A stretch of 11,466 nucleotides of DNA from CAYVBE01 sp964448935 (lineage in GTDB: Bacteria; Planctomycetota; Brocadiia; SM23-32): contig CAYVBE010000141.1 of the NCBI GenBank assembly GCA_964448935.1, forward strand, positions 1 to 11,466. The letters are read 5' to 3'. The notes beneath the pieces are model-generated. The model was given only the letters and a program-made list of their open reading frames with translations. It was not told where the DNA came from and searched no databases. A program made the position numbers and the translations under genes. Below are positions 1-7,522 of the stretch, piece after piece. The number at the start of each line of letters is the position of its first letter. Position 1 is the first letter of the stretch.

Positions 1-1472
1 TGCAGAACTTCGTGATCTTCAACCCGGACGAGTGGCGCGGCGACTATGCCGGGTGCTACGGGCATCCCGAGGTGAAAACGCCAAACCTGGACCGGCTGGC
101 CGGCGAGGGCACGCGGTTCGACAAGGCCTTCGTGCAACACACCGTCTGCTCCCCGTCCCGCTGCAGCTTCATGACCGGCTGGTATCCGCACGTGCGCGGG
201 CACCGGACCCTCTGGCACCTGCTGAGGCCGGACGAACCCCACCTGTTCAAATACCTGACGGAGGCCGGCTACGAGGTGGTGTGGTTCGGCAAGAACGACC
301 TGCTGGCGCAGGAGAGCTTCGAGGGCTCCGTAACCTACTACGCGCATCCGCGACCCATGGGCTTCGGCAGGGGAGACAAAGTGGTCCGGCAGGACGAGCC
401 GGGCTACTACAGCTTTCTCTACGAGGAGTTGCCCGGCACGCTGGACGATCTGGACGACGCGGCGTGCGTGGACGCCGGTATCGAGTTCCTGCGGCGCTCC
501 CACAAGCAGCAGCCCTTCTGCCTGTTCCTGCCGCTCATCATGCCCCACTGTCCCTACACCGTGCCCGCGCCCTACTACGAGATGTACGACCCGGACGACA
601 TGCCGGAGCTGCGCCCAGCAGAGCTACCCGGGAAGCCCTCCTACCATCGCCTGATACGCGAGACCCGGCGGCTGGACGAGACGCCCGAGCGCATCTTCCG
701 CGAGCTCAACGCCGTCTATTGCGGTATGATCACGGCCATTGACGACCTGCTGGGCCGGGTCCTGGATGCCCTCGACGAGACCGGCCTGGCGGGCTCCACC
801 ACCGTGCTGGTCTTCAGCGACCACGGGGACTGGGCCGGCGACTACGGGCTGGTGGAGAAATGGTCCTCGGGGGTGGACGACTGCCTGACCCGCGTCCCGT
901 TCGTCGTCCGCACCCCGGGCGGCGCGAGCGGGCACGTGGTCGAGGAGCAGGTGGAGATACACGATCAGATGGCCACCATCCTGGAGCTGGCGGGCATCGA
1001 GGCGCGGCACACCCACTTCGCGCGCTCACTGGTGCCGCAGCTCCGGGGGGAGCCGGGCGACCCGGACCGGGCCGTGTATGCCGAGGCCGGCTACGACGCC
1101 CGCGAGCCGCACTGCCTGGAAGGAGACCCCGAGCGCGACTCGTGGGGCCTGCGCCCGGAGGCAGTCTACTACCCCAAGCTCAAGCTGAACCAGGACCATC
1201 CCGAGAGCGTCTGCCGGGCGACCATGATACGCACCCTCACGCACAAACTCGTGCGCCGCCCGGAATCCGGCGAACACGAACTCTATGACCTGGCCCGGGA
1301 CCCGCAGGAGCTGCACAACGTGCACGGCGACCCCGAGTATGCCGAGGTGCAGCAAAACCTGTCCACGCGGCTGCTCGACTGGTACGTGCGCACCTCGGAC
1401 GTGGTGCCATTCGAGGAGGACCCCCGCGGCCTGCCGCCGCAGGCGCGCTACTGGCACGAGCGGGGTGTCTGA
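1..1472 (+). CDS. Type I sulfatase (formylglycine-dependent), 5'-truncated
   Basis: Sulfate ester hydrolase of the type I, formylglycine-dependent family. The frame is already open at base 3, reading Q-N-F-V-I-F-N-P-D-E-W, so the true start and any signal peptide lie left of the window. The GTG at 12 is probably an internal valine. Residues are counted from that GTG. They include the N-terminal metal region NPDEWRGD (4-11), PEVKTPNLDRLAGEGTRF (19-36) and the modification motif C46-S-P-S-R50, with C46 as the formylglycine precursor. PHCPY (178-182) holds a likely catalytic His, and SDHGDWAGDYGL (269-280) the second metal site. Lys283 and TRVPFV (293-298) follow. The usual GKWH is GKND (93-96), with the Lys kept and the His lost. 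The C-terminus has the family's ELYDLARDPQELHNV signature (423-437). Substrate cannot be assigned: a sulfated glycan fits the setting, but phosphonate or choline-sulfate relatives are not excluded. It ends 23 bp from the converging gene. Confidence 0.93.
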   Translation, partial: QNFVIFNPDEWRGDYAGCYGHPEVKTPNLDRLAGEGTRFDKAFVQHTVCSPSRCSFMTGWYPHVRGHRTLWHLLRPDEPHLFKYLTEAGYEVVWFGKNDLLAQESFEGSVTYYAHPRPMGFGRGDKVVRQDEPGYYSFLYEELPGTLDDLDDAACVDAGIEFLRRSHKQQPFCLFLPLIMPHCPYTVPAPYYEMYDPDDMPELRPAELPGKPSYHRLIRETRRLDETPERIFRELNAVYCGMITAIDDLLGRVLDALDETGLAGSTTVLVFSDHGDWAGDYGLVEKWSSGVDDCLTRVPFVVRTPGGASGHVVEEQVEIHDQMATILELAGIEARHTHFARSLVPQLRGEPGDPDRAVYAEAGYDAREPHCLEGDPERDSWGLRPEAVYYPKLKLNQDHPESVCRATMIRTLTHKLVRRPESGEHELYDLARDPQELHNVHGDPEYAEVQQNLSTRLLDWYVRTSDVVPFEEDPRGLPPQARYWHERGV

Positions 1473-1495
1473 CGCACCGGCGGGTCCATGCCCCC

Positions 1496-3136
1496 CTACT
1501 CCGGGGCAGGGCCGAGGGTTCCGTAAGCGGCGATTCTGCGCTGCGTGCACAGGAATACCAGACCGTCCACGGCGGTCGGCGTTGCAGACATGCTGCGCAG
1601 CCGGGTTTTCGAGAGTAGTTCGGGCCGGCGACCGGCTTTGAAGACAAAGAGTTCGTTCTTGCGGGTGGCCACATACAGTTTGCCGTCGGCCAGCATCTGG
1701 GAGCGCTCGAGGACCATCGCCCCCAGGTCCTGCTTCCAGTGCAGTTCCCCCGTCTCCACGTCGAAACACCGGAGATAGCCCTGCATGTCCGCGATGTAGA
1801 GGAGCCCGTCTCCAATGGACGGGGTGGACTGGGTGCGGCCTATCTCCTTTGAGCGCCAGATGACTCCTTCCGGCCCGATCTCGCCCGTTAGCGAGGCATC
1901 CAGACAGGAGATCATGCCCGGTCCGAGCACACGCCCCTGCTCCTTGGCGTTGTAGAAACGGTCCCTTCCGATAGCAACGTAGACACGCCCCTCGTGGAAA
2001 ACCGGCGTCGAGATGATGTGCTGCGGCCCAACGACCATGCCGGGCACTTCCGGCGTCTTCCGGGTATCGTGCCGTGGGAACGGCAGGGGGGTGCCCTCGG
2101 CGTCGCAGCGATACTCACGCGGATTGGCATCGTAGCGCCATACCTCTTCCAGTACGTGTGGTGCTCCCTGCCGGGCCGTTTCCGGGCAGGCAAAGGCGTG
2201 CAGCACGCCGTACCCGTCCCCCCAGAAAAGCAGCTTTCGCCCGTCCACGACGCCCATAGAAAGCGATGACCACTGACTGTGAAAGACGCGCGGTATCTCC
2301 AGTTCGTCCCATGCCAGCGGTTCGCCCGTTCGGATGTCGAATCCCACCACGTTCGGCGCCTTTCGGTATTTCCAGTCCTCGTCCTCTTCCGGCTCCGTCC
2401 AAGCGGGGGCCGGCTTCTTGCCGATGCAATGCCCCGTGCTGACCCACAGCACCTCGCCATCCAGCAGTGGGGTACCCGCAGCCCCTTCGTGCAGCCTGAC
2501 ACGCAGCTTGCTGGTGTCGAAATGCCAGATGATGTCCGCATAGCCCGGCTTCATTTCACTCAGCGGCTCGCCGAGCACCTCGTCCTTCCAGTTCTTCTTC
2601 AGCCAGTACTCCATCTCATCGGTAAACGGTCCGTCGTTACCGTCGGCCTGACCGTTGATGTCCAGACAGACGATGTCGGATCCGGTGTGGCCATAGACAC
2701 GGTCTCCCTCGACCACCACGGGTGAAACCACACCGTAGCCCACGTTGGACGGATTGCAGACCGGCAGTTCCCACAGCCGTTCCCCGGTGCGATAGTCGAA
2801 ACAGATGAGTGCGGCCGCTTTGTTCGTCGCGGCGGCCTTCAGTGCCTCATCTTTCACGGCCCCAATGGTGGTGCCCACGAAGAGCCGCCCTCGGGCGGCG
2901 ACCGGTCGGGCGAAATTCCAGCGGGCCTTTACGGACACGTCCCATACTGCAGTCCCGTCGTTCAAATGCCGGGGCAGCCCGGTCGCCTCCAGGTAGTTGT
3001 TGCGTCCGTTGTTGGCCGGGTCGCTCCACTGCACGGACTCACGCGCCGGTGTCCATCCCCACACGAGGCCCGTCAGAATCGCCAGTGCCAGAAGGAACGA
3101 GCGAACCGGTTGTGCCATCGTATTACGGGTGGACAT
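1496..3136 (-). CDS. Secreted PQQ-like beta-propeller protein with DGNDG motif (module copy B2)
   Basis: A 546-residue secreted beta-propeller of the 'PQQ-binding-like repeat' type found in Planctomycetes and relatives; biochemical role unknown. Residues 11-29 are a hydrophobic signal segment. Propeller strands recur as VVEGDRVYGH (141-150), GEVLWVSTG (227-235), EGRVYVAIG (382-390), DGLLYIAD (443-450) and DGKLYVAT (484-491), several followed by conversion-style repeats such as FDVETGELHW (458-467). A loop ADGNDG (164-169) and the blocks DGYGVLHAF (307-315) and EIGRTQ (431-436) match the propeller encoded at 5816-7522, so the two are paralogues. No CxxCH heme motif is present, and PQQ binding is not implied by the repeat name. 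The ATG at 3136 has GGAGG eight bases upstream; an in-frame ATG six codons later has none. It is the last gene of the minus-strand block, 69 bp behind the A2 cytochrome gene, and ends 23 bp from the sulfatase stop. Confidence 0.9.
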   Translation of the reverse strand: MSTRNTMAQPVRSFLLALAILTGLVWGWTPARESVQWSDPANNGRNNYLEATGLPRHLNDGTAVWDVSVKARWNFARPVAARGRLFVGTTIGAVKDEALKAAATNKAAALICFDYRTGERLWELPVCNPSNVGYGVVSPVVVEGDRVYGHTGSDIVCLDINGQADGNDGPFTDEMEYWLKKNWKDEVLGEPLSEMKPGYADIIWHFDTSKLRVRLHEGAAGTPLLDGEVLWVSTGHCIGKKPAPAWTEPEEDEDWKYRKAPNVVGFDIRTGEPLAWDELEIPRVFHSQWSSLSMGVVDGRKLLFWGDGYGVLHAFACPETARQGAPHVLEEVWRYDANPREYRCDAEGTPLPFPRHDTRKTPEVPGMVVGPQHIISTPVFHEGRVYVAIGRDRFYNAKEQGRVLGPGMISCLDASLTGEIGPEGVIWRSKEIGRTQSTPSIGDGLLYIADMQGYLRCFDVETGELHWKQDLGAMVLERSQMLADGKLYVATRKNELFVFKAGRRPELLSKTRLRSMSATPTAVDGLVFLCTQRRIAAYGTLGPAPE

Positions 3137-3144
3137 GCTACACG

Positions 3145-3149
3145 CCTCC
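3145..3149 (-). promoter_or_regulatory. Ribosome binding site for propeller B2
   Basis: GGAGG on the minus strand with an 8-base spacer to the ATG at 3136. It decides the start in favour of this codon over the in-frame ATG at 3118, which has no purine-rich stretch at the right distance. Confidence 0.75.
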
Positions 3150-3171
3150 AGCGTTGTCGGACGGTTTTTCT

Positions 3172-3188
3172 GCGGGAGATCTTCCCGC
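3172..3188 (-). other. Small hairpin in the only gap of the gene block
   Basis: A perfect 6-bp stem (GCGGGA/TCCCGC) with a 5-base loop lies in the 69-bp gap between the A2 cytochrome stop and the B2 propeller start. On the transcribed minus strand it is followed by AGAAAAACC, not a T run, so it is not a canonical intrinsic terminator. It could be an RNA-processing or partial-attenuation structure setting a different level for the last gene, or chance in GC-rich DNA. Confidence 0.35.
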
Positions 3189-3205
3189 CCGGCTCTCCAA
3201 GGCTT

Positions 3206-5815
3206 TCACTCCAGGACCGGCCGCACCAGCTCTCCCTCGCGTTGTGCTTTCCAGTCGCGGTATGCGCCCAGGAAGGGTGCGCTCAGGTCTATCCAGAGCG
3301 TGATGTGCGCGAGTTCTTCTTCCGTCAACTCCACGCGCTCCGTGTGAGACCCGGACACCAGCATCCGGTAGAGCTTCGATTCGTGCGCGCCGACCTCGCC
3401 GGGGGTGGAACGGCTGCGCATGCGGTGCGGATTGTCATCGCCCCTCTCCCTTCCATCTACGTACCAGATGTACGGCTGGAGGTTCAGGTACGCGCGTGAC
3501 CAGACGTGACGATTGCGACCCTTCTCGGGGCGTTCACCGGTCAGGTCGGGCGCCTTGTCATGCTTCTGGTGACACCCTACGCACCGCTTTTCCAGCACGG
3601 GCTGCACGATGCGCGCAAAGTTCATCGGCTCCCCTCGGCTCACGTCCGTTTCCAGACGGCTGGGAGGCCGCTGCATGGCGCGGGGCATGGAGGATTTGGC
3701 GGGCGCCGTCATGCTCGGCGGCTCATGGCAGCCCACGCAGGTCAGCGTTTCGCCGGGGTGCGCATAGACATCGCTCATCATGGTCTGTATCGCCAGGCCG
3801 TCCTCGTCCAGAGCCTGGAAGTAAACCGGGATTTTAGCGGGTATGAGAAAGTGCGCACTGCCGTCCGGCTCAACAGGCACGCTGCCCAGGCTCCCCCGCG
3901 CGTTCATCATGGCCGCGTGGCCGATGGGCGGGTTGTCCTGGAACGGCGTGGACTTGGGGTAAAGCTGCACGACGCGCAGTCGCGAGACCTTCCTGTCTTC
4001 CGGCCAGGGCTTCAGCGAGGCGTAAACGTCCATGACCGCCAGCGTGGCGATGTCCGGCATCTCGGCCTTATCCTGCGGCTCTCTGCCCGGAGGAAAGGCA
4101 TGGTCCACCGCGTGGGGCATCACTCTGGGCCGGGGCCGCGGTTTGAGCGGAATCGGATTCTGGCTCCCGATGCTCTTGTCGCGGTAGAGCAACTGGCGGT
4201 TGCCGAACGCATCCAGCAGGTACAGGCCGTGCTGGACGGGTTGATCGTACGGGATCATCTTGTAAGAAGCCCCCGCCAGCTTCCGCGACTGCGGCGAGTA
4301 GCTGACCAGGAAGTAGTGCTCGTCCAGGGGCCAGGGCGAGGTATAGGCCGACGGAGTCAGTTTCCCGGCTTGCTCCGGCGTCAGGTGGACTACGGTCTTC
4401 TTTTCATTCACGAGTTCGGGCACCGACATGTCGAACACGGACAGCGGCCCGAAGCTCTGCGAGTGGTGCCCGCAGATTGTGGCGACGTACTTGTTCGTGC
4501 CCGGTATGGCCATCGGCTCGAACTGGGCGCCGCCCAGGCGCGCTTCGTCGTAGTTGCCGAACAGCGCGCGGGCGTCACGGCCGTCCGGCTTGGTCACCCA
4601 GGGGAACTGCCCGGCGCCGAATTCGCGGTCCACGTAGTCCCAACGGGAGTAGACGATCTCGCCCTCGTTGTTCACACTGGGGTGCCACTCATTGGTCTCG
4701 TGGTAGCTCAGCGGCGTGATGTCCGAGCCGTCGGGGAGCATCGAGTGCAGCACGTAGGTGGGGCAGGGACGGGGATGGCACCTCCCCTCGCCGCCACGCC
4801 GTTCGGAGACGAATGCGATTCGCCCGTTGGGCAGCAGGCAGGGATCGAAGTCGTTGTGCGGACCGTCGGTCAGCATCGTCAGGCCGCTTCCGTCAACGTT
4901 CACGCTGAAGATGTGGAAGGACGTCGTCTCGTCCCACTCGTAGGGGGTGTCCTTGCTGCGGAAGGATACCTTGCCTTCGGTCTGCGCCTGCCCCTGACCA
5001 AAGAATTCCTTCGTCTCGGTGTAGGAAAAGTAGATCGTGCTCCCGTCGTAGGACAGGTCCGGTGCGTAGAACGCGCCCGGTTCCAGCTTCCTCCCCTCGA
5101 GGCTGCCGTTGCCGCAGACCGAATCGGCCAGGCAGTTCAGGGCCCGGGGCGAATCCGTAAAGGCGTTCTCCAGCACGAAAAGCCCGCCACCCGGAACCTG
5201 CACGATGCCGAAGTACTGGTCCACCATGTGGCTGAGCGCGGCCGGGTGCTTCTTGACGAAGACGATCCTGTCGAAGTCGAGCAACGGATTCTTGAACGCA
5301 ATCCGCCTCTGCAGCAGATAGACCAGTGTGAACAGGGGCAGGCGCTCCGCCCTGTTGGCCACGGCCCGGCCCTCGACCTCCTGCCAGTCGTTCACCTTCA
5401 TACCGCCCTGCCCCTTGGTCAGCGGTATGCGCCAGACTTTCTCCTCCCACTCTGGTTCGCTCGACTGTATCTCCTCGGCCAGCGCTTCCAGTTCCGACGC
5501 CTCGGCACTGAGGTCCAGACCGGGGTGACCGGTGCGCAGGTGTCGCAGCAGTGCGCGGGTCCGGCGCAGGATAACGTCCGCCGGGTCCCGGTCATCCTCC
5601 ATCAGACCTGCCTGGGGGTGATGGGCCCGCCCTGTGGTCTCCCGGACGAGCTGGTTGAACGACCACGTTCCCGGCTCCTCCTGGAAGAAGGCCACCATCA
5701 TGCTGTCCCACTGCAGCTTCGCCTCGCGGCGCAGGTCCAGTTCCTGTCCCGCCACGGACGCGTCAGCAAACACAAAGGTACACAGGAAACACAGTACCAG
5801 AGTTAGCGTACGCAC
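3206..5815 (-). CDS. HzsA-like secreted propeller-cytochrome c, di-heme (module copy A2)
   Basis: An 869-residue exported c-type cytochrome with the architecture of the hydrazine synthase alpha subunit. In order: a signal peptide (about 1-23, likely cut near VAG/Q); a helical extension (about 24-170) absent from the A1 paralogue; PD40-type propeller strands such as DLSYDGSTIYFSY (253-265), LLPNGRIAFVSER (327-339) and NEGEIVYSRW (383-392); and a middle domain with SVPVEPDGSAHF (645-656). The middle domain ends in heme motif C693-V-G-C-H697. A Planctomycete-type cytochrome domain follows, with C745-V-G-C-H749 and a tail ITLWIDLSAPFLG (838-850). One blade carries a Cys/His cluster, CHPRPC (346-351). 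Start is a GTG directly after the TAA of the B1 propeller gene, with AGGAG nine bases upstream. Architecture and export are well supported; catalytic activity is unknown. Electron transfer or redox catalysis outside the cytoplasm is inferred from the hemes. Confidence 0.92.
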   Translation of the reverse strand: MRTLTLVLCFLCTFVFADASVAGQELDLRREAKLQWDSMMVAFFQEEPGTWSFNQLVRETTGRAHHPQAGLMEDDRDPADVILRRTRALLRHLRTGHPGLDLSAEASELEALAEEIQSSEPEWEEKVWRIPLTKGQGGMKVNDWQEVEGRAVANRAERLPLFTLVYLLQRRIAFKNPLLDFDRIVFVKKHPAALSHMVDQYFGIVQVPGGGLFVLENAFTDSPRALNCLADSVCGNGSLEGRKLEPGAFYAPDLSYDGSTIYFSYTETKEFFGQGQAQTEGKVSFRSKDTPYEWDETTSFHIFSVNVDGSGLTMLTDGPHNDFDPCLLPNGRIAFVSERRGGEGRCHPRPCPTYVLHSMLPDGSDITPLSYHETNEWHPSVNNEGEIVYSRWDYVDREFGAGQFPWVTKPDGRDARALFGNYDEARLGGAQFEPMAIPGTNKYVATICGHHSQSFGPLSVFDMSVPELVNEKKTVVHLTPEQAGKLTPSAYTSPWPLDEHYFLVSYSPQSRKLAGASYKMIPYDQPVQHGLYLLDAFGNRQLLYRDKSIGSQNPIPLKPRPRPRVMPHAVDHAFPPGREPQDKAEMPDIATLAVMDVYASLKPWPEDRKVSRLRVVQLYPKSTPFQDNPPIGHAAMMNARGSLGSVPVEPDGSAHFLIPAKIPVYFQALDEDGLAIQTMMSDVYAHPGETLTCVGCHEPPSMTAPAKSSMPRAMQRPPSRLETDVSRGEPMNFARIVQPVLEKRCVGCHQKHDKAPDLTGERPEKGRNRHVWSRAYLNLQPYIWYVDGRERGDDNPHRMRSRSTPGEVGAHESKLYRMLVSGSHTERVELTEEELAHITLWIDLSAPFLGAYRDWKAQREGELVRPVLE

Positions 5816-7522
5816 TTATTCAGACTCCTGTTCTGCCGGTGTTTGGGTCCCCGCAGCGCCGTAGAGGGCCAGCCCTCGCGGGGTTGCAAGCAGTATCTTG
5901 CCGTCCACCGCCTCGATGGTGGCGGTGGTTTCCCGCAGGCGGCTTTCGGCGAGCAGGTTGGGTTCCCGGCCCGCTTCCAGCACCGTCATCACACGCCTGT
6001 CGGTGCAAATGTAGACCTTGCCGTCAGCGACCATCTGGGAGCGCTCACGGACGCTCTTCGAACCCAGGTCGTAGCGGTAGAAGACCTCTCCCGTGTCCGC
6101 GTCGTAGCAGTTGAGCTTGCCGTATCCGTCGGCAACGTAGACCAGCCCGTCCGCCACCGACGCGGTGCACTGGGTGCGGCCGATCTCGCGGTCTTCCCAC
6201 ACGATGCGCGGTGTCTCGCGGACGTCGTCCAGCTCCAGGCAGACGAAACGTCCCGGTGCCTTGCCCAGGCCGTAGGCGCGGTCCCGCCCGATGCCCAGGT
6301 AGATGCGGTTGCCGACGGTGACCGGCATGGAGATGATCTCGCACGGCCCGGTGATGGTCTCGTGCTGGCCGTCCGCCAGCCTCTTGGTCTCGGGAGCGAA
6401 CCCCGTCCAGTGCTCGGGGTCCTTCTCCGGGGTGCCCTCCTCGGTGTACATGTAGAACTTCTCGGTGTCCGTGTAATAGCCCGGCGGGTATTTGAAGTCG
6501 AGCCGCTTGTCCACGGTGTAGACGATCTCCCGGCCGTCCTCCAGGTAGCGGTTCTCGGGCGGGTTCATGTCAAACGTCCAGTATTCCTCGAGCGTGACGG
6601 GCGGCCCGCTTTCGGAGACCTCCGGTATGCCAAACGCATGGAGGACGCCGTAGCCATCGGGGAAGATCACGGCCCTCTCCCCGTTGACCTCGATCAGCGA
6701 TGGCGAGGACCATTCGCCGTGGAAGACGATGGGCACGTCCATGTCGTCACGGGCTACCAGCCGGCCGGTCTCCTTGTCCAGCACGACCATATGAGGCTTG
6801 TTGGCGCCGGGGCGGTAGGCCCGCGCCCGGCTGCCGATCTCGTGCGCGGTGCTGACCCATAGCTGGTCGTCCACCGTGATGACCGAGCAGCTCGTGGCAT
6901 CCTGCACTTTGGTCTCCAACTGGCGCAGGCTAAAGTGCCAGATCACGTCGGTCGCCCATTCGGGGAGCACGGTCGGCATCTTCTCGCCTTCGGGCACATC
7001 GAAGGGGCGCCGTGTCATGATGCCCAGTTCTTCCTGCATGCCGTCGTTGCCGTCGGCCAGCCCGTCCAGGTCCAGGCAGAAGACCTCCCACATGGCCATG
7101 ATGTAGATGCGGTCGCCCTCAACGACCGGCGTGCCGCAGACGCCGTACGTGCCCGGGCCGTAGCCTCCCTGAGGCACGATCAGCCGCCATATCTCCGAGC
7201 CCTCCTCCATGCTGTAGCAGGTGAACGCAGCGCCGTGATCCGCAGCCTGGCTCCAGAACGGCTCGGGATTGCCGCGGGCGTCGCTGCCCACCAGGCACTT
7301 ATCCCCCACGATGGTCGGCATGGGGAACTGGTGTTTGGCACCGGTCTTAACCTCCCAGATCAAAGTGTCCTCGTTGAAGTGGATCGGCAGGTCCTCGGCT
7401 TCCAGCACCATGTTATGGGAGGGATCATTGCCCCAGGGCTCCCTCGCACGGGTCGCGGCGGCCGAAAACACGAACATACATGCAGCAATCAGGCAGGCAG
7501 TCCTCATGCGTCTTCCCTTCAT
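5816..7522 (-). CDS. Secreted PQQ-like beta-propeller protein with DGNDG motif (module copy B1)
   Basis: A 568-residue secreted beta-propeller, paralogous to the one at 1496-3136. A signal peptide spans about 1-26 (hydrophobic 9-23, likely cut near ATRA/RE). Strands recur as EGDRIYIMA (135-143), DDQLWVSTA (218-226), GNRIYLGIG (404-412), DGLVYVADG (458-466) and DGKVYICT (500-507). The loop DLDGLADGNDG (151-161) resembles acidic calcium-binding loops and is preserved in both copies, as are FHGEWSS-type (267-273), DGYGVLHAF (289-297), IGRDR (411-415) and EIGRTQ (446-451) blocks. There is no CxxCH. It carries an insert at about 335-375 (YPPGYY and acidic repeats) that is not clearly matched in B2. 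Start ATG overlaps the A1 stop as ATGA, with GAGGAG upstream. A second in-frame ATG five codons in is possible but less likely. Its position directly behind A1 suggests the two products work together. Ligand and partner are unknown. Confidence 0.9.
   Translation of the reverse strand: MKGRRMRTACLIAACMFVFSAAATRAREPWGNDPSHNMVLEAEDLPIHFNEDTLIWEVKTGAKHQFPMPTIVGDKCLVGSDARGNPEPFWSQAADHGAAFTCYSMEEGSEIWRLIVPQGGYGPGTYGVCGTPVVEGDRIYIMAMWEVFCLDLDGLADGNDGMQEELGIMTRRPFDVPEGEKMPTVLPEWATDVIWHFSLRQLETKVQDATSCSVITVDDQLWVSTAHEIGSRARAYRPGANKPHMVVLDKETGRLVARDDMDVPIVFHGEWSSPSLIEVNGERAVIFPDGYGVLHAFGIPEVSESGPPVTLEEYWTFDMNPPENRYLEDGREIVYTVDKRLDFKYPPGYYTDTEKFYMYTEEGTPEKDPEHWTGFAPETKRLADGQHETITGPCEIISMPVTVGNRIYLGIGRDRAYGLGKAPGRFVCLELDDVRETPRIVWEDREIGRTQCTASVADGLVYVADGYGKLNCYDADTGEVFYRYDLGSKSVRERSQMVADGKVYICTDRRVMTVLEAGREPNLLAESRLRETTATIEAVDGKILLATPRGLALYGAAGTQTPAEQESE
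5825..5829 (-). promoter_or_regulatory. Ribosome binding site for cytochrome A2 (GTG start)
   Basis: AGGAG on the minus strand, inside the last codons of the B1 gene, with a 9-base spacer to the GTG at 5815. It supports that GTG as the true start, and so does the signal peptide that begins directly after it. Confidence 0.65.

Noticed and set aside
1473..1495. Bidirectional terminator between the converging sulfatase and propeller genes
   Set aside because: Only a 4-bp GGTG/CACC stem spanning 1464-1478 can be drawn, and there is no T run in either direction.
3506..5806. Very long open frame (766 codons) on the plus strand opposite cytochrome A2
   Set aside because: It mirrors nearly the whole A2 gene, has no recognisable motif and biased composition (Val, Arg, His, Gln rich), and A2 has clear domains, signal peptide and ribosome binding site. 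It is the expected antisense shadow of a GC-rich gene.
1496..7522. PQQ-dependent alcohol dehydrogenases for the two propeller genes
   Set aside because: Length and repeats suggest propellers, but I see no heme motif and no recognisable PQQ-site signatures. The PQQ name is only a repeat-family label.
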